From: a bacterium
GTDB lineage: Bacteria > Myxococcota_A > Polyangia > Nannocystales > Nannocystaceae
Assembly: GCA_024742475.1 (NCBI GenBank)
Contig: JANSYI010000018.1
Coordinates: 62,001-126,000 of the forward strand
DNA length: 64,000 nt
Reading direction: 5' to 3'
The translations under genes were made by a program, and so were the position numbers. This document shows, one piece after another, positions 10,233 through 18,899 of this stretch; the first letter of the stretch is position 1, and each line of letters opens with the position of its first letter. Below the pieces are notes generated by a model that worked only from the letters and a program-made list of their open reading frames with translations, was not told the origin of the DNA and searched no databases.

Positions 10233-11374
10233 CCGCGGACGAGGATGTTCTTGGCGATGACCAGGCGCTGGACCTGCGAGGTGCCCTCGTAGATCTGCAT
10301 GAGCTTGGCGTCGCGCATCAGCTTCTCGACCGGATACTCCTTGGTGTAGCCGTATCCCCCGAACACCTGCACCGCGTCGGTGGTGCACTTCATCGCAAGG
10401 TCGGCACCCATCGCCTTGGCGATGGCCGAGGTGTTGGTGCGCTTGATGCCGTTGTCGACCTCCCACGCGGCCTTGCTGTAGAGCAGGCGAACCGACTCGT
10501 AGGCCATCGCCATCTCGGCGATCATGAACTGAATCGCCTGGTGCTGCGCGATGGGCACGCCGAAGGTCTTGCGCTCCTTGGCGTACTGAGCCGACTCGTC
10601 CATGGCGCGGCGAATGAGGCCGGCACACTGAGCGGCGATCATCGGGCGGGACTTGTCGAACGTCTCCATCGCGATGGGAAAGCCGCGTCCGACCTCGCCG
10701 AGGATGTTCTCGGGCCCGAGCTTGACGTCTTCGAAGATGACGTCGCACGTGTTCGAGGCGCGCTGGCCGAGCTTGTTCTCCTTCTTGCCGATGGTGATGC
10801 CGGGCGCGTCGGCCGAGACGACGAACGCGGTGATGCCCTTGTGTCGCAGCGAGGGGTCGATGGTGGCGAAGCCGGTGAAGAACTTTGCGTGCGCGGCGTT
10901 GGTGATCCAGCGCTTCTGGCCGGTGAGCGTGAAGCCGTCACCGTCGGGCACGAGCCTGGTGCGCATCGCGGCCACGTCGGATCCCGCCTCCGGCTCCGAG
11001 CAGGCGTAGCTGACGAAGCACATCTCGTCGACGAGCTTGCCCAGCCACTCCTTCTGCTGCTCCGCCGTGCCAGCGATCATCAAGGGCAACGCGCCGAGGT
11101 GGTTGCACATGATGCTCGTGCCGATGGCTGCGCATCCGTAGGCCAGCTCCTCGGCGATGAGGCAGCCCTCGACCGTGCTCACGTCGAGGCCACCGACGGC
11201 CTCGGGCAACTCGACGTTCATCAGCCCCAGCTCCCACGCGGCCTGGAACACGTCGAGCGGCATCTTGCCGAGCTCGTCGTATTCGCCCGCGACCGGGATG
11301 ATCGTGTCCTTTGCGAACTTGCGCGCGGTGTCGGCCAGCGCGAGCGACTCTTCCGAATAGGCGGGCGTGAACAT
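10229..11374 (-). CDS. Acyl-CoA dehydrogenase
   Basis: 381 residues, the standard size for a short/medium-chain acyl-CoA dehydrogenase. It should oxidise acyl-CoA to trans-2-enoyl-CoA using FAD and pass electrons to ETF. Family signatures are present: SEPEAGSD in the middle beta domain, the RKTFG-x-P-IAQHQ helix, GGYGYTKEYPVEKLMRDAK, and YEGTSQVQ, whose glutamate is the usual catalytic base. The start at MFTPAYSEE matches the family N-terminus, although no good Shine-Dalgarno precedes it. It is coupled to murI by a 4-base overlap; there is no obvious pathway link. Confidence 0.9.
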   Translation of the reverse strand: MFTPAYSEESLALADTARKFAKDTIIPVAGEYDELGKMPLDVFQAAWELGLMNVELPEAVGGLDVSTVEGCLIAEELAYGCAAIGTSIMCNHLGALPLMIAGTAEQQKEWLGKLVDEMCFVSYACSEPEAGSDVAAMRTRLVPDGDGFTLTGQKRWITNAAHAKFFTGFATIDPSLRHKGITAFVVSADAPGITIGKKENKLGQRASNTCDVIFEDVKLGPENILGEVGRGFPIAMETFDKSRPMIAAQCAGLIRRAMDESAQYAKERKTFGVPIAQHQAIQFMIAEMAMAYESVRLLYSKAAWEVDNGIKRTNTSAIAKAMGADLAMKCTTDAVQVFGGYGYTKEYPVEKLMRDAKLMQIYEGTSQVQRLVIAKNILVRG

Positions 11375-11440
11375 CACGCGAAGGAGTAGCAGACCCCCCG
11401 GCGGCTTTTCCACGGGGGCCGTACGCGTCTGCGCACGCGC

Positions 11441-11617
11441 CTACGTTTCGGGGCCGCGGTCTCGCGCCGCGCGGCGGGCCTGACGAGCCTTGCGGCGCAC
11501 GGCCTTGTCGTCTGCGTCGGCCTTGGCACCTTGGGCAGCGCGCCCTCCGAGCACGAAGCCGATGACCATGCCCAAGCCGAGCATGCCCGGAATGTAGATG
11601 AAGTGCGCGAGCGTCAT
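11441..11617 (-). CDS. 58-residue single-TM protein at the end of the Ccm operon
   Basis: A small open frame starts with ATG nine bases after the ccmD stop and ends TAG at 11441. One N-terminal membrane segment (HFIYIPGMLGLGMVIGFVLG) is followed by a basic and acidic tail rich in Ala, Arg, Asp and Lys. Position and spacing indicate it belongs to the ccm transcript. The function is unknown; it could be a small accessory subunit of the CcmABCD complex. It is below the size most gene finders accept. Confidence 0.6.
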   Translation of the reverse strand: MTLAHFIYIPGMLGLGMVIGFVLGGRAAQGAKADADDKAVRRKARQARRAARDRGPET

Positions 11618-11626
11618 CGCGGTGGG

Positions 11627-11875
11627 CTACTGCGCGAGGCGCCGCTGCAGGTCCGCGATCTCGACCGACTGACGGCTGGCACGACGCCACAGCATCACGC
11701 CGTAGATTGCGAACAGGCTCCAGATGACCCCGTAGGCCCACACGATGTGCTGGTAGTCGGACGCCGTCTTCGCGGCGGCCTCGGACTCGCAGGCTCGGAC
11801 GCACTGGACCGTCTGTTGGTCGAGTCCTGCTACGGGTTCGTAGTCGTCACTCGGTTGGTTGGCTTTGAGATCCAT
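11627..11875 (-). CDS. ccmD: CcmD-like heme exporter subunit
   Basis: 82 residues. One membrane helix (HIVWAYGVIWSLFAIYGVML) is followed by WRRASRQ and a short coiled tail, the usual CcmD pattern of a TM helix then a basic cytoplasmic segment. In known systems CcmD stabilises CcmABC and helps release holo-CcmE. The N-terminal ~35 residues are longer than typical and include a Cys pair (VQCVRACES). The ATG shares a base with the TGA of ccmC (TGATG), so translation is coupled. Confidence 0.75.
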   Translation of the reverse strand: MDLKANQPSDDYEPVAGLDQQTVQCVRACESEAAAKTASDYQHIVWAYGVIWSLFAIYGVMLWRRASRQSVEIADLQRRLAQ

Positions 11876-12570
11876 CAGGCGTCTCCGGTCGCGGGTTGGG
11901 CTGCCCCTGCGTCATCGAGGCTGATCCACGCCTCGTCGAGGGTCACGTCGGTCAGTTCTTGGCGGACCCGGATGAACAACAGGGCCAGCGAGGTGAGCAG
12001 CAGCGCGATGAGGGCCGGCCACAGCGCTGCCCACATGCTGGCGGGAAGCGAGCCCGCCACATCGTTGGACGGGTGGGTCGTCTTCCAGATCTTCACGGCG
12101 TAGTAGATGACCGGGACGTCGATGGCCCCGAAGATGGCCAGGCCCGCCGCGAGCCGCTCGGAGCCCGCAGCGCCGTAGTGGCGCACGAGCACGTATGCGG
12201 CGAACACGAGCCACAGCAGGCCGGTCGACACCTGGCGCGCGTCCCAGGTCCACGCCTTGCCCCACGTCGCGTGCCCCCAGATGGGTCCGGTGATCAGAAC
12301 GCCCAAGCCCGTGACGAGCACCAGCTCGGCCGCGGCGATCGAGACGGCCTCGGCGCGCTTGGAGTCGCGTCGCAGCTGGATGCCTGCCGACACGCCGCAC
12401 ACGACGGCGAGCAGCATCATGATCCACGCCAGCGGGACGTGAAAGTAGAAGATCTTCTGGACGGTGCCCATCTGCTGCTCGATGGGTGTCTCGAGAAAGA
12501 TGGTGCTGACGCTCGTCGGAAAGATGAGCGCGGCCACGCCCAGCATGGCGAAGGGCAGGATGTTCTTCAT
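11875..12570 (-). CDS. ccmC: Heme exporter subunit / heme-handling protein CcmC
   Basis: 231 residues with about six membrane helices. CcmC loads heme on CcmE at the outer face of the inner membrane. The tryptophan-rich WWD domain is present around residues 98-120 (IWGHATWGKAWTWDARQ), flanked by the two expected heme-ligating histidines (His44 in FYFHVPLAW and His166 in KTTHPSND). GGAGG lies seven bases before the ATG. It overlaps ccmB by four bases (ATGA). Confidence 0.93.
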   Translation of the reverse strand: MKNILPFAMLGVAALIFPTSVSTIFLETPIEQQMGTVQKIFYFHVPLAWIMMLLAVVCGVSAGIQLRRDSKRAEAVSIAAAELVLVTGLGVLITGPIWGHATWGKAWTWDARQVSTGLLWLVFAAYVLVRHYGAAGSERLAAGLAIFGAIDVPVIYYAVKIWKTTHPSNDVAGSLPASMWAALWPALIALLLTSLALLFIRVRQELTDVTLDEAWISLDDAGAAQPATGDA

Positions 12571-13346
12571 CGACGCCTCCGTGCGGCACGTGCGGCGCCG
12601 CGACGTTTTTGGGGCACGCCCACGAGGACGGGCTCGAACAGCCACGCACCGACGACGAACGCCAAGACGTTGGTCGCGGTCAGCTGCCCCAGGTAGGTGG
12701 TGAACGACTCGTGGCCCTCGAGCAGGGACCGGGTGGCCACGAGCGCGAAGAGCAACGAGGGCATGGTCAGCGGGTAGAGGATGACCGAGAGCAGGACGTT
12801 CTTGCCGCTGCTGCTCGCCAGGCCCGCCGCGAAGAGCGTGCCGACGCCCGCGTAGGCGGTGCAGCCCATCGTCACGAGCGCGAAGGTCTCCAGCGGGCGG
12901 TCGGCGAACGGCTGCGCCGCGGGGAAGAGCAAGGTGAGCCCCAGCACGGTGAGCAGGCTGCATCCGAGCAGGATGACCATCGTGACGAACGCCTTGGCCA
13001 GGTAGATCGACACCCGCTCGACGGGCGCGACGAGCAGCGCGCGCAGGGTGTCGAACTCTCGCTCGCGCGTGAAGATGCGGCCGAGCGTCAGGGCGCCGAC
13101 GAAGGCGACCGAGAGCCAGAGCATTCCGGGCACGGCCAGCGGTTGCGAGGACACGCCCAGCGCCGAGAACGACATGCCGAGCATGATGAGCACGACCAAG
13201 CTGAAGAACGTGGACGTCAGGATCAGCTCGAGGTCTCGAGCTTCCTGTCGAAGGTCGTTGACCGCCAACAGCCACGCCTGACGCAGGGCCACCATGTCGA
13301 GTGAGGTTTTAGCACGGGCGCCGGGGCCCCACAGCGCCTCGCTCAC
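12567..13346 (-). CDS. ccmB: Heme exporter ABC permease CcmB
   Basis: 259 residues with six predicted membrane helices, matching CcmB in size and in the GRIFTREREFDTLRALLVAP segment after the second helix. With CcmA it forms an ABC transporter required to release holo-CcmE from CcmC. The GTG at 13346 overlaps the ccmA TGA (GTGA); a GTG/ATG further in (at MVALRQAW) would also suit the family length. Confidence 0.9.
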   Translation of the reverse strand: MSEALWGPGARAKTSLDMVALRQAWLLAVNDLRQEARDLELILTSTFFSLVVLIMLGMSFSALGVSSQPLAVPGMLWLSVAFVGALTLGRIFTREREFDTLRALLVAPVERVSIYLAKAFVTMVILLGCSLLTVLGLTLLFPAAQPFADRPLETFALVTMGCTAYAGVGTLFAAGLASSSGKNVLLSVILYPLTMPSLLFALVATRSLLEGHESFTTYLGQLTATNVLAFVVGAWLFEPVLVGVPQKRRGAARAARRRR

Positions 13347-14080
13347 GCGTGGGCCTCGGTGCCGACAGAGGGCATGCGCCCGGCCAGCTCACGCACGCGC
13401 GGCCCAAACGACGCGTGCTCGGGCGCCCGTGGGACCTCCCCCGCGATGACCCCACCCTCGAGCAGAAGAACCCGGTCGGCCACGGACACCAACGCCTCGA
13501 GGTCGTGCGAGATGAGCAGGATCGCCGCGCCGCGGTCACGCTCCTGCGCGAGCACGTTGGCCAACAGGGTGCGCCCCGGTCGGTCGAGGGCCGTGAACGG
13601 CTCGTCGAGCAGCAGCATCTCCGGCCGCCCGAGCAGCGCCCGCGCCAAGGCCAGGCGCTGCAGCATCCCTCGCGAGAACGTGCCCGCTTGACGTCGTGCC
13701 GCGTACCCCAGCCCCAAGCGTTCTAGGGTGGGTAGCAGCGGCTCGTTGTGCGCGCCCGCCTTTTCCCGCAGTGACGCGAACAGCTGCAGGTTCTCGATCG
13801 CGGTCAGCCTCGGATAGGTCTGCGCGGTATGACTGACCACAGCGAAGCGAGCCCGCTCGGCGAGGCCGACACCCGTGCTCCCGGCGAAGGTTCGCTCGCC
13901 GCGGCTGGGCGGCATGAGCCCGGCGATGATGGAAAGCAGCGTGCTCTTGCCCGCACCGTTCGCCCCGATGAGCCCGACGATCTCCCCCGCGCATAGGTCG
14001 AGGTCGAGCCCCCGCAGCACCGCCAAGCGCCCGAAGTGCTTGCCGACGCCGCGCAGGCGAAGCAGAGGCGAGTCATCCAT
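13343..14080 (-). CDS. ccmA: Cytochrome c biogenesis ATP-binding protein CcmA
   Basis: 245 residues. ABC ATPase with Walker A GANGAGKST (39-47), signature-like FSRGMLQR (135-142), Walker B MLLLDEP (155-161) and switch His192 in LISHD. The signature departs from the canonical LSGGQ, as often seen in this subfamily. Its position immediately before ccmB and ccmC fixes the assignment. The ATG lies two bases after the stop of the 632-residue protein. Confidence 0.92.
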   Translation of the reverse strand: MDDSPLLRLRGVGKHFGRLAVLRGLDLDLCAGEIVGLIGANGAGKSTLLSIIAGLMPPSRGERTFAGSTGVGLAERARFAVVSHTAQTYPRLTAIENLQLFASLREKAGAHNEPLLPTLERLGLGYAARRQAGTFSRGMLQRLALARALLGRPEMLLLDEPFTALDRPGRTLLANVLAQERDRGAAILLISHDLEALVSVADRVLLLEGGVIAGEVPRAPEHASFGPRVRELAGRMPSVGTEAHA

Positions 14081-14082
14081 CG

Positions 14083-15981
14083 CTACGTGGAAGGCCGGCC
14101 GCCCAGGACGTCGAGTTGCCGGACGACCCGGTCGAGCTCCGCGAGCAGCGCGTCGGTGCGCACGGTGTCGTCTTTGGCCGCGCTCAGCTCCGCCAGCAGC
14201 CGCTCCTTGCGAGCGATCAGCTGCTCCTTCTTGGAGGGGCGTCGCATCATGAGCCCGATCATGGTGATGAGCGTGAACGCCCCGAGGCCACCCCAGGCGA
14301 TGCGCACCATCGTCGGGTCGCGGTGGCGCAGGTTGTCCATCGTGAACTCGACCACGCCTCCGCGGCCCACCTCGCCCAGCGTCCACACCTCGCGCCCGGG
14401 AATCGGGGAGTCGTGCTCGGCGATCGACTTGCCCTCGGCGATGAGCTCGAGGCGGTCGTCTTCGAGCACCGACACCTGCACGAGGTCGAACGGCGCCTGC
14501 CAAGACAGCTCGACCGACCCGTCGTGCTCGATGAGATAGCCCACCGACAGGTTGGTCAGCTGCCCCGGCGGGATGGGGCCATGCAACGTGGCAAACGGCG
14601 CCTTCTCCTCGTGGTCGAGGAACTCCTCGGCGGGGCGAAGCACGGTGAAGCCCTTGGAACCGGGCATCGACTCGATGCGCAGCTCGGGGTCCCAGAACGC
14701 CTTGTCGCCGTCGATCATCACCTCGAAGATCTGCACGACCTGCGCGAGGTCGTTCTCGCCTTCGATGATGTCGTACTGCACCGCGGACCGGACGATGCTG
14801 CGGTCGCGGGTGGTCTCGAACAGGCGCATCTGCACGTCGATGCCCCCGCGGCCGTCCATGCCGAAGAACGTGCTCTGGTACGGCGCGCCTCCGAAGTGGG
14901 ACTCGACGAAGTACAGCGAGTCTTGCTTGACGGGGATGCCCTCGACCAAGACGGTGCCGTCCGGGCCGCTGACGCCCCTGAACTTCTCCACCGCGCCCGT
15001 GGCCGCCTTCTTGACGATGATCACGTTCTGGCCCGCGATCGGCTGATCCTGGGCGTCGAACAGGTGCACCTTCACCGTGCCCGTCGCGAGGGTCCGCAAG
15101 ATGCGAGGGGGCGGGAGCTGTTGACGTTTACGCCGCGGTGGCTGCTCCGCCTGGGGTTGCTGCGTCGAAGTCTCGAAGTCGTCCGCGCCCTCGGCAAGCA
15201 CGAGCGCCATGCCCTTGTCGGTCGACATGGTGAACGGCTTGCTGGTGCGCAGCGTGCCACCTTCGACCAGCGTCGCCTTGGCGGACAGAGTGCTGTTCGC
15301 GGGCACGTCGGGAGGCACGAGCTTGTCGAAGACCGCCTTACCGCGCGCGTCGGTGGTGAGCGTGCGAACGATGGCCTCGCCCTGCGGCGGCGTGATCGTC
15401 AGCTCGACCTCGACGCTGGGTACGGGCTTGCGCGCCGCGAGGTCGAAAGTGCCGATCGTCAGCGTGCCGACCTCCATGCCCTCGAGGGGAAAGGCGTTGC
15501 CTGGCGCGGGGATGGCCGGTTGGCCGCCCTGCGTGGTGGCGGGCTGGGGACGCGCAGGGCCGGCCGAGGGCGCTGATGCTCCCTCGACGAGCATCACGGC
15601 GGTGCCGCTGTGAGGCAGGAGCTTGATCGTGCCCGACTTCACCTCGGTGCCAGCGATCGTGACCGAAGCCACTGCGGTGCCCCCGATGAGTTCGGACAGG
15701 GCATCGAACGTCGCCCTCCCCTGCTCTTGCGTCTTGGCCGTGAAGCTCTTCTTGGTGCCGTCGGGAGCGGTAACCGCGAGCGTCACGTCGGTGTCGACCG
15801 CCGGAGCGGAGAAGCCCGCCTTGCCCAGGCACCGGACCGTAACGGTGCCGGGCGCGAGCTTGGGATCGGGCCGAGGGATGCCGGACATGGCCGACGGATC
15901 CATCATCGGCGGTGGCGCGGCCTGAACAGGCGCAGACCACAGCATGACTGCGGCGGCAACGGGGATGAGGAAGCGCTTCAT
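14083..15981 (-). CDS. Exported Ig-like-repeat membrane protein inside the Ccm operon
   Basis: 632 residues; function not recognised. A clear signal peptide (MKRFLIPVAAAVMLWSAPVQA) leads to several beta-rich domains resembling carboxypeptidase-regulatory or Ig-like folds (~45-135, ~175-270, ~295-390), then a further beta-rich region (~395-560) ending in a single membrane helix near residue 575 (VRIAWGGLGAFTLITMIGLM) and a basic coiled-coil cytoplasmic tail. AAGGAG lies eight bases before the ATG, and it overlaps the preceding zinc-ribbon gene by ATGA. Sitting between ccmF and ccmA, it is likely a periplasm-facing scaffold for apocytochrome or heme handling; this is inferred from context only. 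Confidence 0.65.
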   Translation of the reverse strand: MKRFLIPVAAAVMLWSAPVQAAPPPMMDPSAMSGIPRPDPKLAPGTVTVRCLGKAGFSAPAVDTDVTLAVTAPDGTKKSFTAKTQEQGRATFDALSELIGGTAVASVTIAGTEVKSGTIKLLPHSGTAVMLVEGASAPSAGPARPQPATTQGGQPAIPAPGNAFPLEGMEVGTLTIGTFDLAARKPVPSVEVELTITPPQGEAIVRTLTTDARGKAVFDKLVPPDVPANSTLSAKATLVEGGTLRTSKPFTMSTDKGMALVLAEGADDFETSTQQPQAEQPPRRKRQQLPPPRILRTLATGTVKVHLFDAQDQPIAGQNVIIVKKAATGAVEKFRGVSGPDGTVLVEGIPVKQDSLYFVESHFGGAPYQSTFFGMDGRGGIDVQMRLFETTRDRSIVRSAVQYDIIEGENDLAQVVQIFEVMIDGDKAFWDPELRIESMPGSKGFTVLRPAEEFLDHEEKAPFATLHGPIPPGQLTNLSVGYLIEHDGSVELSWQAPFDLVQVSVLEDDRLELIAEGKSIAEHDSPIPGREVWTLGEVGRGGVVEFTMDNLRHRDPTMVRIAWGGLGAFTLITMIGLMMRRPSKKEQLIARKERLLAELSAAKDDTVRTDALLAELDRVVRQLDVLGGRPST

Positions 15982-16712
15982 GCCGAAATCTCCTTGCCGC
16001 AGTGCTTGCAGAACTTTGCGTCGCGGTCGTTCTCACCTTCGCAGGCCGTGCACGTAATCGTGGTGGCCAGCTCGGAGGGCCCGGGCTCTTCGGACGCAGA
16101 GCCTTCGTCTCCACTGTCCACGTCGCCGTCGGAATCGGCGAGTTCGTCCGTCGCAGCCTCGGGCTCTTCCTTCGCGGCCTCGGGCTCTTCCTTCGCAGCC
16201 TCGGGCTCTTCCTTCGCGGCCTCAGCGGGCATCACGTCGGCCAAGCCTCGGTCCTCGAGCAGTGCGAAGACCTCGGGGTGCACCCGCGTGGTCCCATCGA
16301 GCCGCCGCATGACCTCGACCGCGCGCAGTTCGTAGGTCTGCTTCACGTCGTTGAAGTCGGTCTCGGACAGCTTGCCCATCTCGAAGTCGAACTTGAGTTC
16401 GTTGATCGCCCGCAGCAGGCGACGCTTCTCTTCGCGGAGCTGTGCACGGTCGGCACCGGCCAGCTCGTGCGCCTTCGGTGCGAGCGTGCGTCCGGGCCGA
16501 GCGAGCGCCTGCACCATCCGGAACAGCGTGGCCAAGCTGAAGACGAGCATCCCGGCGGCGAAAACCAGCCCGACGGTTGCGGAGTCGAGCCGAGCACCGG
16601 TGGCGAACGAAAGGAACGCCGTGAACCCGAACAGGCCCAGGACGCCGATCGCGCCCCAGCGCATGAGCCCGGCCCGCGACCCGGCTCCGCGTGTGGGTGT
16701 GGATGCGGTCAC
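15978..16712 (-). CDS. CcmI-like membrane protein with C-terminal zinc ribbon
   Basis: 244 residues. Two membrane helices near the N-terminus are followed by a coiled segment with EEKRRLLRAINELKFDFEMG and KLSETDFNDVK, which resembles the cytoplasmic loop seen in CcmI-type proteins. Next come a Glu/Ala/Lys/Pro repeat and a zinc ribbon with two Cys pairs (CTAC and CKHC). The second GTG (16712) is chosen because GGAGG lies nine bases upstream of it, while the first GTG (16721) directly abuts that site. It follows ccmF with almost no gap. It may chaperone apocytochromes as CcmI does; the zinc ribbon is an unusual addition. Confidence 0.65.
   Translation of the reverse strand: MTASTPTRGAGSRAGLMRWGAIGVLGLFGFTAFLSFATGARLDSATVGLVFAAGMLVFSLATLFRMVQALARPGRTLAPKAHELAGADRAQLREEKRRLLRAINELKFDFEMGKLSETDFNDVKQTYELRAVEVMRRLDGTTRVHPEVFALLEDRGLADVMPAEAAKEEPEAAKEEPEAAKEEPEAATDELADSDGDVDSGDEGSASEEPGPSELATTITCTACEGENDRDAKFCKHCGKEISA
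16153..16223 (-). repeat. 21-bp tandem repeat, 3.4 copies, in the zinc-ribbon gene
   Basis: Three near-perfect units at 16153, 16174 and 16195, plus a partial fourth, encode repeated EAAKEEP. The period is in frame, so slippage only changes linker length between the membrane part and the zinc ribbon. Confidence 0.85.
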
Positions 16713-16713
16713 G

Positions 16714-18804
16714 CTAGGCACCCTCCGTCTTCCGTGTCCCGATGCAGATGATGCCGCCCAGGATCATGATGCCGAATCCGACCCAGACCCAGTTGACCAG
16801 CGGGTTGTAGTAGAGGTTCACCCGGGTCCAGCCCGTCGTCATGTCGACGTCGTCAATGGACAGGTAGACATCGCCGCCAGCGGTCATGTGCCGGGAGACC
16901 TCGGACGTGGGCATCTCCGGGCTCTGGTAGTACCACCACTTGGCCGGGGTCAGCGTGTCGAGGACGTCGCCTCGGTACAGCACGTCGAACTCGACCGAGA
17001 GCATGTCCTTCTGCCAGTCCTCGGTCGCGGTCGCACCGACGTGTCGAACCTCGTAGATACCGAGCTCGGTCGTCTCCCCAGGGCGCATGGTGACCTTGCG
17101 TTCGATCTTGTAGGCGTTGCCCGCCCAGCCAAAGAACATCAAGACGATCCCCAGGTGAACGATGTAGCCGCCGTAGCGACGCCGGGCCTTGGTCACGAGG
17201 CCAATGAGCGCGTCGAGGACCGACTGCTCTCTGTTTCGCCGCCGAACGGCCACACCGCGGTAGAACTCCTGAATGATCGTCCAGAGCGTGAAGCCACACA
17301 GCGCAAAGCCGGTGATGCCCGCGACGCCGATGGCCACGCTGTGGACCTGGTAGATCCAAAAGAACGACACTACGCCCACCACCGCACCGGCGATGAGTGG
17401 TGCGAGGAACTGCTTGAGCAGCGACTCGGTGCTCGACTTGCGCCAGGCGATGAGCGGACCGACCCCGGTGAGGAAGATGAGCGCCAGTCCGAGCGGCACC
17501 ATGTACTTGTTGTAGAAGGCCGGCCCGATGGTGATGCGGTCATAGGGCGGCCGACCGGCGAGCATGTTCGTGGTCCACTCCTGCTCGTCGAACATCCCGA
17601 TTGCGAAGGTGATGTTGCGAATCCACTCGTGATCGGTGGCGAGGATTCCCGTCCAGTCGCGCAGCGTCGGATAGATCGTCGCGCCCGCGACGAAGAACGC
17701 CGCCAGGAGGAACAGCCAGTTGTTCAAGAGGAACGCGAATTCGCGGCTGAGGACGCTCTCGAGCTCGTTCCTGGCCCGCAGCAGAGGCATCCGCCAAAGC
17801 AACAGGCCGAACGAGATCACCAAGATGATCACCATGAAGACGCCGAAGGTCCACGCAAGCTGTGGGTCTTCTCCGAATGCGTGCACGCTCTGCACGACGC
17901 CGCTTCGGGTGAGGAAGGTGCCGAAGATCGTGAGCCAGAAGCTCAGGATGATGAGCACCAGGTTCCAGACCTTCAGCATCCCGCGCCGTTCCTGGACCAT
18001 CACCGAATGCAGGAATGCGGTGCAGGTGAGCCAGGGGAACAGACCAGCGTTCTCAACCGGGTCCCACGCCCAGTAGCCGCCCCAGCCGAGTTCTTCGTAG
18101 GCCCAGAGTCCACCGAGCATCAGACCGATGCCGAGGAAGAGCCAGCCGAAGAGCACCCAGCGACGCATGCTGCGTTGCCACTGCGCGTCGACGTTGCCGG
18201 TGATCATCGCCGACATGCCAAAGGCGTAGGGCACCGCGAGCGAGACCATGCCCAGGTAGAGGCTGGGCGGGTGCACGATCATGTAGACGTTCTGCAGCAG
18301 CGGGTTCATGCCCTTGCCCTGCGGGGCGGGCATGTCGGCGTCCGTGATGAGGAACGGGTTGAACGGGTTCTTGAGGAAGACGAGCAGCGCGGTGAAGAAC
18401 CCCAGGACGATCGCGAGCACCAGCACCGCGTGCGGGATGAGCTCACGGTGTCGCTTGGCGTTGGCCCGAATCGCGAGGGACGAGAACAGCGACAGCAGCA
18501 GCACCCAGAACAGCAGGCTCCCATCGAGCGAGCCCCAGAACGCGGTGACCTTGTAGAACACCGGCATCGCGGGGTGCCCGTTGTGCTGGACGTACTGGAT
18601 GCTGTAGTCGCCGGCGAGGAACGCGTACACGAGCAGCGCCGAGGCGAACGCCGCGAGGCCGAAGATCGCGTGCACGCCGGCCGTGGCGCCGTCGACGAGA
18701 CGCTCGGAGCGCCGATGTGCCGCGAGCGCAGCCATCGACGCCGTCGCGAGCGTCATGAGGAACAAGAGGAGGATCGTGACCGTGCCGAGCGTAGAGATCG
18801 TCAT
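16714..18804 (-). CDS. ccmF: Heme lyase CcmF
   Basis: 696 residues, many membrane helices, normal CcmF length. It joins heme from CcmE to CxxCH motifs of apocytochromes. The WWD motif is present (WGGYWAWDPVENAGLFPWL), as are the FYKVTAFWGSLDGSLLFW segment and the conserved HPPSLYLGM. The long periplasmic domain near the C-terminus and a last helix (GFGIMILGGIICIG) are as expected. It lies 95 bases after ccmE and just before the CcmI-like gene. Confidence 0.95.
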   Translation of the reverse strand: MTISTLGTVTILLLFLMTLATASMAALAAHRRSERLVDGATAGVHAIFGLAAFASALLVYAFLAGDYSIQYVQHNGHPAMPVFYKVTAFWGSLDGSLLFWVLLLSLFSSLAIRANAKRHRELIPHAVLVLAIVLGFFTALLVFLKNPFNPFLITDADMPAPQGKGMNPLLQNVYMIVHPPSLYLGMVSLAVPYAFGMSAMITGNVDAQWQRSMRRWVLFGWLFLGIGLMLGGLWAYEELGWGGYWAWDPVENAGLFPWLTCTAFLHSVMVQERRGMLKVWNLVLIILSFWLTIFGTFLTRSGVVQSVHAFGEDPQLAWTFGVFMVIILVISFGLLLWRMPLLRARNELESVLSREFAFLLNNWLFLLAAFFVAGATIYPTLRDWTGILATDHEWIRNITFAIGMFDEQEWTTNMLAGRPPYDRITIGPAFYNKYMVPLGLALIFLTGVGPLIAWRKSSTESLLKQFLAPLIAGAVVGVVSFFWIYQVHSVAIGVAGITGFALCGFTLWTIIQEFYRGVAVRRRNREQSVLDALIGLVTKARRRYGGYIVHLGIVLMFFGWAGNAYKIERKVTMRPGETTELGIYEVRHVGATATEDWQKDMLSVEFDVLYRGDVLDTLTPAKWWYYQSPEMPTSEVSRHMTAGGDVYLSIDDVDMTTGWTRVNLYYNPLVNWVWVGFGIMILGGIICIGTRKTEGA

Positions 18805-18899
18805 GCGGGACTCGAAATCGTGCGGGCCAGCAGGATGCTGGCCGGGGAACTACCGCGGGACGAGCCAAACGCCCGCGATTGCGACGTGGCGCCGCGGGA

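Noticed and set aside
11375..11440. CTCCTT stretch upstream of the acyl-CoA dehydrogenase start
   Set aside because: It is the complement of a Shine-Dalgarno and would serve a plus-strand gene, but no such gene follows.
16153..16223. Possible CRISPR-like repeat
   Set aside because: 21-bp units without spacers, in frame in a gene; the same holds for the repeats at 29617-29935.
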